Origin: Pseudomonadota bacterium
GTDB lineage: Bacteria > Pseudomonadota > Alphaproteobacteria > Rickettsiales > SXRF01
Direction: 5' to 3'
Length of the DNA: 9,994 nucleotides
Assembly: GCA_028873275.1 (NCBI GenBank)
Contig: JAGWLJ010000033.1
Coordinates: 1-9,994, forward strand
Position 1 is the stretch's first letter. Every line of letters begins with the position of its first letter. Under the pieces are notes generated by a model. That model did not search any database and had not been told where the DNA came from. It was given only the letters and a program-made list of their open reading frames with translations. Below are positions 1-8,000 of this stretch, piece after piece. The translations under genes and the position numbers were made by a program.

Positions 1-90
1 ATTAGTAAAAGCACCAACAGGGACGTAGCAGGTGCGTACTGTATTGCGCATCAGTCGCACGGTCTAAGCGTATTGGTTTACAAATCGTCC

Positions 91-117
91 AATTTACGGC
101 GATTTTCGCCGTAAATT
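91..117. repeat. perfect inverted repeat (12-bp stem, 3-nt loop) downstream of the 137-1315 gene
   Basis: Bases 91-102 (aatttacggcga) are the exact reverse complement of 106-117, with a ttt loop at 103-105. The hairpin lies 19 bases past the stop codon of the minus-strand gene at 137-1315, where a transcription terminator is expected. On the minus strand the right arm ends in AAATT and is followed by GGACG rather than a run of T, so it is not a classical intrinsic terminator. It could act as a 3'-end stabilising hairpin, a weak terminator or a protein-binding site. Confidence 0.6.
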
Positions 118-136
118 CTGGAAAGCGTAAACGGCA

Positions 137-1315
137 TCACGGAAATCGCCCTCTGATCTCCTTCAGCACATCGATCTCAAAATCGACCATTGGATCAAGG
201 TGATCGGCGTAGCGTTCAGCCCAGGACAGCCACTCGGCAAGCTCAGGGGTAGGATCAGGATTAGCAGCGCGTATAGCCGCAATATATTTGCGGATGCGGC
301 GGCTGGTTTTCCAGTTCTTCAGCTCCTTTTTCAACCACTTGACCTTTTTCTTCTCTGCCTGGCGCTGTTCTTCCAGCAGACGTCGCCTTTCTTCCGCTTC
401 TCTCCACTCACGCTGCTTGCGCTCCCATTCGAGTCGCCATTCCTTTTCGGCTTCGGCAACCTTTTTTGCGCTGGCGAAGAATTGATTCAGGCAATTTTCG
501 ACGCGTTGCGCTTTGCCGTCTGCCCATTTGCGACGGAGAAATTCCGGCCGCCGGTGTTCAATCCTGAGCTGAAATATGCCTTCCGGCGTATAGTCGTAAT
601 CAGGCACCTTTGCTCGATATCGCTCGTATTCAGAGTGATAATAGTCACCATAAGACAAACGATCGATGCGGCTTTTCCAAGTTTTTTCCTGACGCGTTGG
701 GATATGAGCGCTTGAACGGATGGTCTCGGTAAGTGAGAAATAGACCGGCTCGCCGTCAATTTGAAGGCACATGGCTTGCCGGCTCTCTCTGGTAGCAATG
801 GCTATTTCATAACCGCGTGCGATTGCCGCTTTGGCAATGGCATCCATCAACAACAGCGCGCGCCGAAGGGGTTCTTTACTGACAGAAATATCCAGACAAC
901 CGGGCTGGCGGGCCAATGCGCCATATCTGACCTGGGTATCCTCCAGCAGCCTTTTGGTCTCCGCCACCAGCGGATGTGGATTATGGAGTGTTTTGCTGAC
1001 AGCGATCACATTCTCCGGCCGCTTCTCGAATTCGGATTCTGTGGATGCAGCACGTGGTGGGCAATTGCCATAGAGGATGAATTGCGACCGGCCTTTGCCG
1101 GTAAGGGGCTTCAGCGGCGTTTTCGGCAATACCTGGCCGTTCGTTACCTTCGCCCAATAACCGCGCCATGGATAGGGAATTTCCATTTTCCGGCATATCT
1201 TGGCCAGGCCGACATCGGAGAGATTGTACTGCTTGGCCAGCTGCGCCATCGGCGTTGACCAGACGGCTTCATAGAGCGCATCGCGGGTGAGAATGATCTT
1301 GGGTGGTAACGGCAT
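137..1315 (-). CDS. uncharacterised helix-turn-helix / coiled-coil protein (392 aa)
   Basis: This is a complete reading frame with ATG at 1315 and AGGGG at 1325-1329, nine bases upstream, as ribosome binding site. The N-terminus (roughly residues 8-56) has the pattern LTRDALYEAVWS...MAQLAKQYNLS...LAKICRKMEIPYPWRGYWAK. This recurs in many proteobacterial hypothetical proteins, and I read residues 22-46 as a helix-turn-helix. The middle part (about 150-270) contains a basic alpha/beta stretch (YEIAIATRESRQAMCLQIDGEPVYFSLTETIR). Residues 280-340 are a highly charged Glu/Arg/Lys coiled coil, and a short acidic tail follows. No enzyme motif is visible. The family is known to me only as an unassigned protein often carried on accessory DNA. 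DNA binding is an inference from the helix-turn-helix. The gene lies just downstream of the 3' end of tRNA-Phe, which fits an island cargo gene. Confidence 0.85.
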   Translation of the reverse strand: MPLPPKIILTRDALYEAVWSTPMAQLAKQYNLSDVGLAKICRKMEIPYPWRGYWAKVTNGQVLPKTPLKPLTGKGRSQFILYGNCPPRAASTESEFEKRPENVIAVSKTLHNPHPLVAETKRLLEDTQVRYGALARQPGCLDISVSKEPLRRALLLMDAIAKAAIARGYEIAIATRESRQAMCLQIDGEPVYFSLTETIRSSAHIPTRQEKTWKSRIDRLSYGDYYHSEYERYRAKVPDYDYTPEGIFQLRIEHRRPEFLRRKWADGKAQRVENCLNQFFASAKKVAEAEKEWRLEWERKQREWREAEERRRLLEEQRQAEKKKVKWLKKELKNWKTSRRIRKYIAAIRAANPDPTPELAEWLSWAERYADHLDPMVDFEIDVLKEIRGRFP

Positions 1316-1392
1316 CAGCGAAAACCCCTACATTTTATTGCAGTGTAGGATGTCCGCCTGCATTTGCACTTACAAAACCGACTTCCGGTTTC

Positions 1393-1413
1393 GTGCGACC
1401 TATGTGCGACCTA
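1393..1413. repeat. tandem direct repeat gtgcgaccta x2 beside tRNA-Phe
   Basis: The ten-base unit gtgcgaccta occurs at 1393-1402 and again at 1404-1413, giving an 11-bp period. The core gtgcgac also occurs in inverted orientation at 54-60. The pair lies 48 bases beyond the CCA end of tRNA-Phe. Short direct repeats at this position resemble arm-type sites of tyrosine recombinases at tRNA attachment sites, but no integrase gene is in the window, so that reading is only a suggestion. Confidence 0.5.
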
Positions 1414-1460
1414 AAGCACTTTTGGCGTTTCGCGTTACCTAGCTAAGTCTTTGAAAAATA

Positions 1461-1536
1461 TGGTGCCCAGAGCCGGAATCGAACCAGCGACACAGGGATT
1501 TTCAGTCCCTTGCTCTACCAACTGAGCTATCTGGGC
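1461..1536 (-). tRNA. tRNA-Phe (anticodon GAA)
   Basis: Read on the minus strand, this 76-nt stretch folds as a full cloverleaf. The acceptor stem is GCCCAGA paired with TCTGGGC, with discriminator A and an encoded CCA. The D stem is GCTC/GAGC with loop AGTTGGTA. The anticodon stem is AGGGA/TCCCT with loop CTGAAAA, giving anticodon GAA at 1501-1503. The variable loop has 5 nt, and the T stem GCTGG/CCGGC carries loop TTCGAAT. Every stem pairs, allowing one G-T in the T arm, so the gene looks functional. Its 3' half faces the accessory gene at 137-1315, the usual geometry for tRNA-targeted integration. A good sigma-70-like promoter lies about 40 bases upstream. Confidence 0.98.
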
Positions 1537-1574
1537 ATCCCAGAGGCATCAGAAATGCCCTCAAAGAGCCTAGG

Positions 1575-1603
1575 TTTATAAAAGATGTGGTCCGACTTGT
1601 CCA
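1575..1603 (-). promoter_or_regulatory. promoter of tRNA-Phe (TGGACA-N17-TATAAA)
   Basis: On the minus strand a -35 box TGGACA (1598-1603) and a -10 box TATAAA (1575-1580) are separated by exactly 17 bases. Each differs from the sigma-70 consensus at one position. Transcription would start near 1568, leaving a leader of about 32 nt before the tRNA 5' end at 1536. The -35 bases are shared with an oppositely directed promoter at 1597-1625. A perfect 6-bp inverted repeat (atgtgg at 1585-1590, ccacat at 1601-1606) overlaps the promoter and could be an operator. Confidence 0.7.
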
Positions 1604-1625
1604 CATGAAGTTATCGCTTTATAAT
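1597..1625 (+). promoter_or_regulatory. promoter of the DUF2779 remnant (TTGTCC-N17-TATAAT)
   Basis: On the plus strand TTGTCC (1597-1602) lies 17 bases before a consensus TATAAT (1620-1625). The start point would be near 1632, some 18 bases ahead of the ATG at 1650. This excludes the in-frame ATGs at 1587 and 1605 as starts from this promoter. The -35 hexamer overlaps the reverse-strand -35 of tRNA-Phe by five bases. Confidence 0.6.
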
Positions 1626-1649
1626 CAAAGTCCTGAGATAGTTAAGACT

Positions 1650-1967
1650 ATGCCAACTTTATCCAGATTCCAATATATTCAAGGCAAGCAATGTCAGAAA
1701 GCCTTATGGTATCGTCATCATCGTAAGGATTTACTGCCTGATGAAAAAGCTGAGGCACGATTTGAGGCGGATAGGGAGGTCGGTGAATTAGCACAGCAAC
1801 TCTTCCCTGGCGGACAGCTGGTGGACCATAAGCCTTGGGAAATAGAGGAGTCCCTGGTACTGACCAAGGGGCTAATTCAGCAAGGTGCACCGGTAATCTA
1901 TGAGGCTGCAGCGCTAGCGCCAGATGGTACCTATGCCAGGGCGGAAAGCTCCCGCATGTCCCTCTAG
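1650..1967 (+). pseudogene. N-terminal remnant of a DUF2779-family protein
   Basis: The 105-residue product has a start typical of DUF2779 proteins: LSRFQYIQGKQCQKALWYRHHR, then ARFEADREVGELAQQLFPGG and an alanine-rich stretch ending VIYEAAALAPDGTYARA. Intact members are several hundred residues long and continue with a nuclease-like region (family knowledge; the activity is not established here). In this copy homology appears to stop at about 1940, and the frame ends within ten codons (ESSRMSL, then TAG). No continuation of the family is seen in any frame from 1968 to 2158, so the loss looks like a deletion rather than a single frameshift. I use ATG 1650 because the family begins there and a promoter start is predicted near 1632. 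No strong Shine-Dalgarno is visible. Base composition is visibly more AT-rich than the core genes. It could alternatively be expressed as a short protein. Confidence 0.7.
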
Positions 1968-2119
1968 TATGGAACGTACAAAGGGATCAGCTTATTCCCT
2001 AACGTCACCGTCAAACTGGCAAACAGAGAATCCGGCACCAATTCAACCCTAATTATGATCCGCACAGAATTCTCCACGGTGACCTTCCACATAGAAAGTC
2101 CACAGACTGCGGGCCTCAG
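1968..2119. other. non-coding scar between the DUF2779 remnant and tRNA-Ser
   Basis: I see no convincing gene here. The reading frames on both strands are short and broken; for example, a minus-strand frame starting MPAEARSLWTFYVEGHRGEF stops after 25 codons. Together with the truncation upstream, this suggests decayed accessory sequence. No terminal inverted repeats or target-site duplication were found that would name an insertion sequence. Confidence 0.4.
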
Positions 2120-2140
2120 CAGGCATATGGCCTGTTTTTC
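2120..2140 (+). terminator. possible intrinsic terminator
   Basis: A 5-bp hairpin (CAGGC 2120-2124, loop ATATG, GCCTG 2130-2134) is followed directly by TTTTTC. It is oriented to end plus-strand transcripts, that is those of the DUF2779 remnant, and stands before the 3' end of the oppositely directed tRNA-Ser. The stem is short, so efficiency may be low. It may be the original terminator of the gene before its internal part was lost. Confidence 0.45.
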
Positions 2141-2158
2141 TATATCAGACTGAAATGT

Positions 2159-2248
2159 TGGCGGATGAGGTGAGATTCGAACTCACGGTACCCTTGCGAG
2201 TACGGCAGTTTTCAAGACTGCTGCCTTAAACCACTCGGCCACTCATCC
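2159..2248 (-). tRNA. tRNA-Ser (anticodon UGA)
   Basis: Read on the minus strand, this is a 90-nt class II tRNA. The acceptor stem is GGATGAG paired with CTCATCC, with discriminator G and an encoded CCA. The anticodon stem is GCAGT/ACTGC with loop CTTGAAA, so the anticodon is TGA (2212-2214). The long variable arm expected of serine tRNAs is present (TACTCGCAAGGGTA region), and the T arm is GTGAG-TTCGAAT-CTCAC. It reads UCN serine codons. The gene is divergent from purH, sharing the 2249-2394 intergenic region. Confidence 0.98.
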
Positions 2249-2277
2249 CTGTCTTTTTGTATCCTAATAGCAACTGC

Positions 2278-2289
2278 TTTCAAGACTGC
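2278..2289. repeat. 12-bp copy of the tRNA-Ser anticodon-loop sequence
   Basis: The 12 bases tttcaagactgc at 2278-2289 are identical to 2210-2221, which is the anticodon loop and 3' stem side of tRNA-Ser read in plus orientation. They lie 68 bases apart in the same orientation. The rest of the cloverleaf is not duplicated. This may be a trace of a tRNA-fragment duplication or may be chance. Confidence 0.4.
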
Positions 2290-2350
2290 CACCTCGACGC
2301 CCGCGCAATTAAACAGTAGCGCATTTTCCTGCTGTAAGAGTAAAAAGCAA

Positions 2351-2388
2351 TATCTTATAAGTAGATTTTCTGCCACATCAGCCAAGGA
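2351..2388 (+). promoter_or_regulatory. purH leader: -10-like box and ribosome binding site
   Basis: TTATAA within tatcttataa (2351-2360) resembles a -10 box, but no good -35 is found at the right spacing, so the promoter call is weak. The AAGGA at 2384-2388 is a clear Shine-Dalgarno, six bases before the purH ATG at 2395, and fixes that start. Confidence 0.45.
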
Positions 2389-2394
2389 ATTGAA

Positions 2395-3939
<1,545 letters not shown>

Positions 3940-3940
3940 T

Positions 3941-4387
3941 CTAAAAGCTATGAGAAATGCTTCTTAAAACGCTGCCGATCCAATCGGTGGATTCGAGCGC
4001 GCAGGTGAGTATCTTGCCCTGCTGCAGCTGGCACCAGCTGCCGCCTTCTTCACCGCCGGCGCGGCGGCAACCATAGCCCGCTATTTTGCCCTGTACGCCG
4101 TTGATCACGTAGGTTTCGGTATAAGGGCGGCAGACCGCATGCGACGGGCTGATGAAGCGCACTCCGGCAATAATCGTTCCCGAGGCGCTCTCCTCCTGCC
4201 AGGGGTAGGATGAGTTGTCCGGAGAATATTCCATGGCATAGGAAAAGATCGCGTCGTAATAGGTCGATTGCCCCTGCGTCATCACGCCCGGCGTGGCGGG
4301 CGGTGCGCTCATCCGGTACTCAAAATAATGCCAGATAAACGGCAGGCAGAGCAGCAGCAGCAGATGAACGAGCAGCAACTTGAACAT
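3941..4387 (-). CDS. small membrane-anchored or exported surface-antigen-like protein (148 aa)
   Basis: The N-terminus (MFKLLLVHLLLLLCLPFIWHYF) is one strongly hydrophobic helix that serves as a signal-anchor or signal peptide. The cysteine at 14 does not sit in a proper lipobox, because Leu precedes it. The C-terminal part (about 70-130) has a pattern of CRPYTETYVINGVQGKIAGYGC (86-107), then GGSWC (119) and C129. It resembles the conserved end of 17-kDa/RT0821-type surface antigens (CREYxxTxxIGGxxxxxYGxACRxxDGSW). The four cysteines there could form two disulfides outside the cytoplasm. Function is unknown to me, and the family link rests on that motif only. A TATAAT box lies five bases before the ATG and no Shine-Dalgarno is present, suggesting leaderless expression. 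Its stop lies one base from the purH stop. Confidence 0.75.
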   Translation of the reverse strand: MFKLLLVHLLLLLCLPFIWHYFEYRMSAPPATPGVMTQGQSTYYDAIFSYAMEYSPDNSSYPWQEESASGTIIAGVRFISPSHAVCRPYTETYVINGVQGKIAGYGCRRAGGEEGGSWCQLQQGKILTCALESTDWIGSVLRSISHSF

Positions 4388-4392
4388 GATGC

Positions 4393-4422
4393 ATTATAAC
4401 GCGGCGAAGCACCCCTTAGCAA
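4393..4422 (-). promoter_or_regulatory. promoter immediately upstream of the 4387 ATG (TTGCTA-N18-TATAAT)
   Basis: On the minus strand a consensus TATAAT occupies 4393-4398, and a partial -35 TTGCTA lies 18 bases upstream. Only GCATC separates the -10 box from the ATG at 4385-4387. Transcription would therefore begin at or next to the start codon, leaving no room for a leader. Confidence 0.5.
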
Positions 4423-4493
4423 TCGCCGCCATGCAGCGAATGAAGCGCATTTTGCGGTTGTTTAAACGTTTTTGCGATCGCTCAGGGTGGCGA

Positions 4494-4949
4494 TTAGCGG
4501 GAAGGAGAATCCGTTTTGGAGACATCGTTTCCAGGGGCCTGTTTCTCCGCGAGCAGGCGCTCGACATGCGACAGACGAGCGCTGTCTTCAATGCCCTGCT
4601 TTATGCTGGAATCTTTCCAGAATTTATAAGTGGCTGCCAAAGTGGCTCCCAGCGCGACCAGAGCGCCGGTGGCAATGGCTAGCTTTCCTCCTTTGAGTTT
4701 ACCATTGAGGAACGCCTCTTCAATTTTCTCGCCTAGTTCCAACTCAACATTTCGATTTTTAACGCCGTAGGTTACCGCTCCCGCTGCTAAGCCCACAGGT
4801 GCGCCAATCACAGTTCCTATCGCTATATTGCCTGTACGAGCGAGGAATCCAGCTTCGTTATTGGCCAGCTGTCCTTTCAATTGCTTTTCTTCATTGCGCA
4901 ATTGATCCGGAGTCATTTGATCGTAGTCGCCAAAAGTCGGGTTGCTCAT
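4494..4949 (-). CDS. hypothetical protein with two glycine-rich membrane segments (151 aa)
   Basis: I do not recognise this family. The start at 4949 is supported by GGGA at 4957-4960, seven bases ahead. An acidic/polar N-terminal helix (about 8-34, MTPDQLRNEEKQLKGQL) precedes a first membrane-like segment (40-62). That segment carries a strict glycine zipper, with G45, G49, G53 and G57 spaced every four residues. A charged linker (64-85) leads to a second hydrophobic segment (88-110), and the C-terminus (112-151) is a hydrophilic helix with a Ser/Lys/Asp tail. The layout implies a helical hairpin in a membrane with both ends on the same side. Codon use is more AT-rich than in gdhB, hinting at separate ancestry. 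It is codirectional with the surface-antigen-like gene 107 bases downstream and lies 90 bases below the gdhB stop. A TATAAT at 5039-5044 (minus) could be its promoter, but has no good -35. Confidence 0.75.
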   Translation of the reverse strand: MSNPTFGDYDQMTPDQLRNEEKQLKGQLANNEAGFLARTGNIAIGTVIGAPVGLAAGAVTYGVKNRNVELELGEKIEEAFLNGKLKGGKLAIATGALVALGATLAATYKFWKDSSIKQGIEDSARLSHVERLLAEKQAPGNDVSKTDSPSR

Positions 4950-4981
4950 AATCTATTCCCACTGATTAATTTTTGTTATTA

Positions 4982-4991
4982 TGGCATGCCA
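4982..4991. promoter_or_regulatory. 10-bp palindrome upstream of the 151-aa gene
   Basis: The bases tggcatgcca form a perfect palindrome in the AT-rich gap between gdhB and the 4494-4949 gene, about 33 bases before that gene's ATG. It could be an operator half-site, but the palindrome is short and can arise by chance. Confidence 0.25.
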
Positions 4992-5039
4992 ATAGCAGGA
5001 ATAAAAATGAAGATTCTGTGACATAGTCAATCAATTGTA

Positions 5040-8000
5040 TTATAATGATCTTATATGCCTCAGCGCCACCATCAGCTTGGGCAGGTCGAAGGTTTCGCTG
5101 GCGCTTAAATCGTCGATGAAGCGCTCGAAGCGGGCGAGATCTTCCCGGTTGGCCTCGGCCCAGGCGGCAACGCTGTCGGCGCAGCCGGGATTTTTGCACA
5201 GCGTCTCGATGACGGCGGCGGTCAGGCGGCGCTGCTCGTCGTAAAGATCGCCGATGATCGACTGCACGCCGAGCCGGTCCCAGTAGGTGATGGCGACGAC
5301 GGATTCGGCATTACGGCGCAGCCAGCCCAGATGCAGCCGTTCGCCAAGCTGGAAATACACCTTGCCGACAGTATCGACCGGCAGCTTCGCCCTGCGCGTG
5401 ACCGAGATGATATCAAAAGCCGAGGACATCAGCTCCAGCCCGGCGATTTTTTCGGCGAGCTGCTCCGGCACGCCCTGCTCTTTGAGCTTCTGCCGCCGGT
5501 CGGCGATGGCCTGGGCGGCCGCCGGGGTCGGCAGCGCGTCTTTGTGTTTCTCGATATCGGCCAGCGCCGGCACGATGTCGCGGCTCACCTGATCGATGTT
5601 GAGCGGCAGCGGCATATTGCGCAGCAGCCACACCGTTACCCGCTCGAGGAAGCCGCTGACGGCGGCATAGAGCTCGGACTGCAGCGCGGCGGGAATGGCG
5701 CTGGCCGCTTCAATGGCATTCCACAGGCCACGCAGGCCGAAGGCGTCGCGGGCCAGGGTATAGGCGCTCGCGATGTCGCGTGCCCCGACGCCCAGGTCTT
5801 CGGCGATGTCGGAGACAAAGGTGATGCCGGCACGGTTGACCAGGCTGTTGGTAGCAACCGTGGCGATGATCTCACGCTTTAGCGGATGGCGGTTGATGGC
5901 ATCTTCGAAATCCGCCTGCATGGCCTTGGGGAAATAGCGCTTCAGGTCGGCGCTGAAATACGGTTCGTCTGGCAGCGTCGATTCCAGCAGTTCGCGATAC
6001 AGCGCCATCTTGCTGTAAGCCAGCAGCACCGCCAGCCCCGGGCGTGTCAGGCTCTTGCGGCTGGTTTTGAGCTCGGCCAGCTGCTTGTCGGTAGGCAGGA
6101 ATTCGATGGCGCGGTCGAGGATGCCCTGCTTTTCCAGCGACTGCATCAGCCGCGCCTGCGAGTCGAGCAGCCGCACGCCCTGCTGCTCGGCGACGCTGAT
6201 GGCCTGAGTTTGCAGAATATTGTCCTTGAGCACCAGCTGCGCCACCTCCTCGGTCATGGCGGAAAGCAGCTTGTCGCGCTTGGCAACGCTGAGCTTTCCA
6301 GAGGCGATGTCCTGGCTGAAGGCGATCTTGATATTAACCTCGTGATCGGAGCAGTCGACGCCGGCGGAATTGTCGATGGCGTCGGTGTTGATGCGCCCGC
6401 CGTTCCTCGCATACTCGATGCGGCCCTTCTGCGTGAAGCCGAGATTGCCGCCTTCGCCTACCACCTTGCAGCGTAAATCCTTGCCGTTCACCCGCACGGC
6501 GTTATTGGCGCGGTCGCCCACCTGCTCGTTGGTTTCGTCCTCGGCCTTGACATAGGTGCCGATGCCGCCGTTCCACAGCAGATCACTGGGCGCAAGCAAA
6601 ATGGCGCGGATCAGTTCATCCGGCGTTAGCTTGGCTTTGTCGATGGAAAGCGCCGCCTGCGCTTCTTTGCTCAAGGCAATGCTCTTGGCACTGCGGTCGA
6701 AAATGCCGCCGCCCTTGGAGATCAATTTGGCATCGTAATCCTTCCAGGTCGAGCGCGGTAAGTTGAACAGGCGCTGGCGTTCTTCGAAGCTGGTTTTTGT
6801 ATCAGGATTGGGGTCGAGGAAGATGTGCAAATGGTTGAAGGCGGCGACCAATCTGATGCGGTCGGACAGCAGCATGCCGTTGCCGAATACGTCGCCGGCC
6901 ATGTCGCCGATGCCGCAAACGGTGAAATCCTGCTTGCCGATGTCGACGCCCATCTCACGGAAATGGCGCACGACCGACACCCAGCCGCCGCGCGCCGTGA
7001 TGCCCATTTTCTTGTGATCATATCCCGCCGAGCCGCCCGAAGCGAAGGCATCCCCCAGCCAGAAACCGTAGGATTCGGCGACGCCGTTGGCGATGTCGGA
7101 GAAGGCGGCGGTTCCCTTGTCGGCGGCAACGACCAGATAAGGATCATCTCCGTCATGGCGCACCACGTCGCGCGGCGGCGTGATTTTGCCGGCGATGATA
7201 TTGTCGGTGATGTCAAGCAAACCAGAGAGATACAGCTTATAGCAGGCGATGCCTTCCTCAAGCCAGGCGTCGCGTGTGGCGGGAGGCTGCTTGACCACGA
7301 AGCCGCCCTTGGAGCCCACCGGCACGATGACTGAGTTCTTGACCATCTGCGCCTTCATCAGTCCGAGAATTTCCGTGCGGAAATCCTCGTGCCGGTCGGA
7401 CCAGCGCAACCCGCCGCGCGCCACCTTGCCGCCGCGCAGATGGATGCCCTCGACGCGCGGGCTGTAGACAAAGATTTCAGCGAACGGCACCGGGCGGGGA
7501 AGCTCCGGCACTCTGGCCGAGTCGAGCTTGAAGGAGAGCACCGGCCGCTCTGGCTGGAAGTAATTCGTCCTGAGCGTGGCCGAAATCACCTCGACATAGC
7601 GCCTGAGAATGCGGTCATCGACCACGTTGGCCACCTGCGCCAGCTGCTCCTCGATGGCCGCCTGGATGGCCGGCTGCTTCGCCTCGCGGTCTTTGACGTC
7701 GAGCCCGAAGCGCGCCTCGAACAGCGCCACGAGGTTGCGCGCGATATCGGGCTGGCGATTCATCGCCTGCTCGATGGCCGGCTGAGTATAGGTGAAGCCG
7801 GTTTGCTTCAGATATTTGGCGTAGCCGCGCAGCACCGTCACCTGCCGCCAGGTCAGCTGCGCCGCCTGTACCAGCGCGTTAAAGCGGTCATTCTCCATAT
7901 CGCGCCGCCAGGTTTTGAGCAGCGCGTCTTCAAGCAGCGGTTTCACCGCTTCCAGCGCCAGCGTGGCTGAAGTTTCCAGCTTGAAATCACGGATCCATAC

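Noticed and set aside
761..1258. 165-codon plus-strand frame opposite the 137-1315 gene
   Set aside because: The minus-strand product has a recognisable conserved N-terminus and a good Shine-Dalgarno. The plus frame has neither.
1587..1649. Upstream in-frame ATGs (1587, 1605) for the DUF2779 remnant
   Set aside because: They lie before the predicted transcription start at about 1632, and family proteins begin at the residue encoded at 1650.
1968..2119. Insertion-sequence remnant
   Set aside because: The stretch looks like decayed accessory DNA, but no transposase fragment, terminal repeats or target duplication could be shown.
4344..4350. Lipoprotein signal (Cys14) in the 148-aa protein
   Set aside because: The residues before the cysteine are Leu-Leu-Leu; a lipobox needs a small residue directly before the cysteine.
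4474..4481. gcgatcgc palindrome between the two small minus-strand genes
   Set aside because: It is a single 8-bp palindrome with no paired T-run or repeated copies, so no terminator or repeat call is justified.
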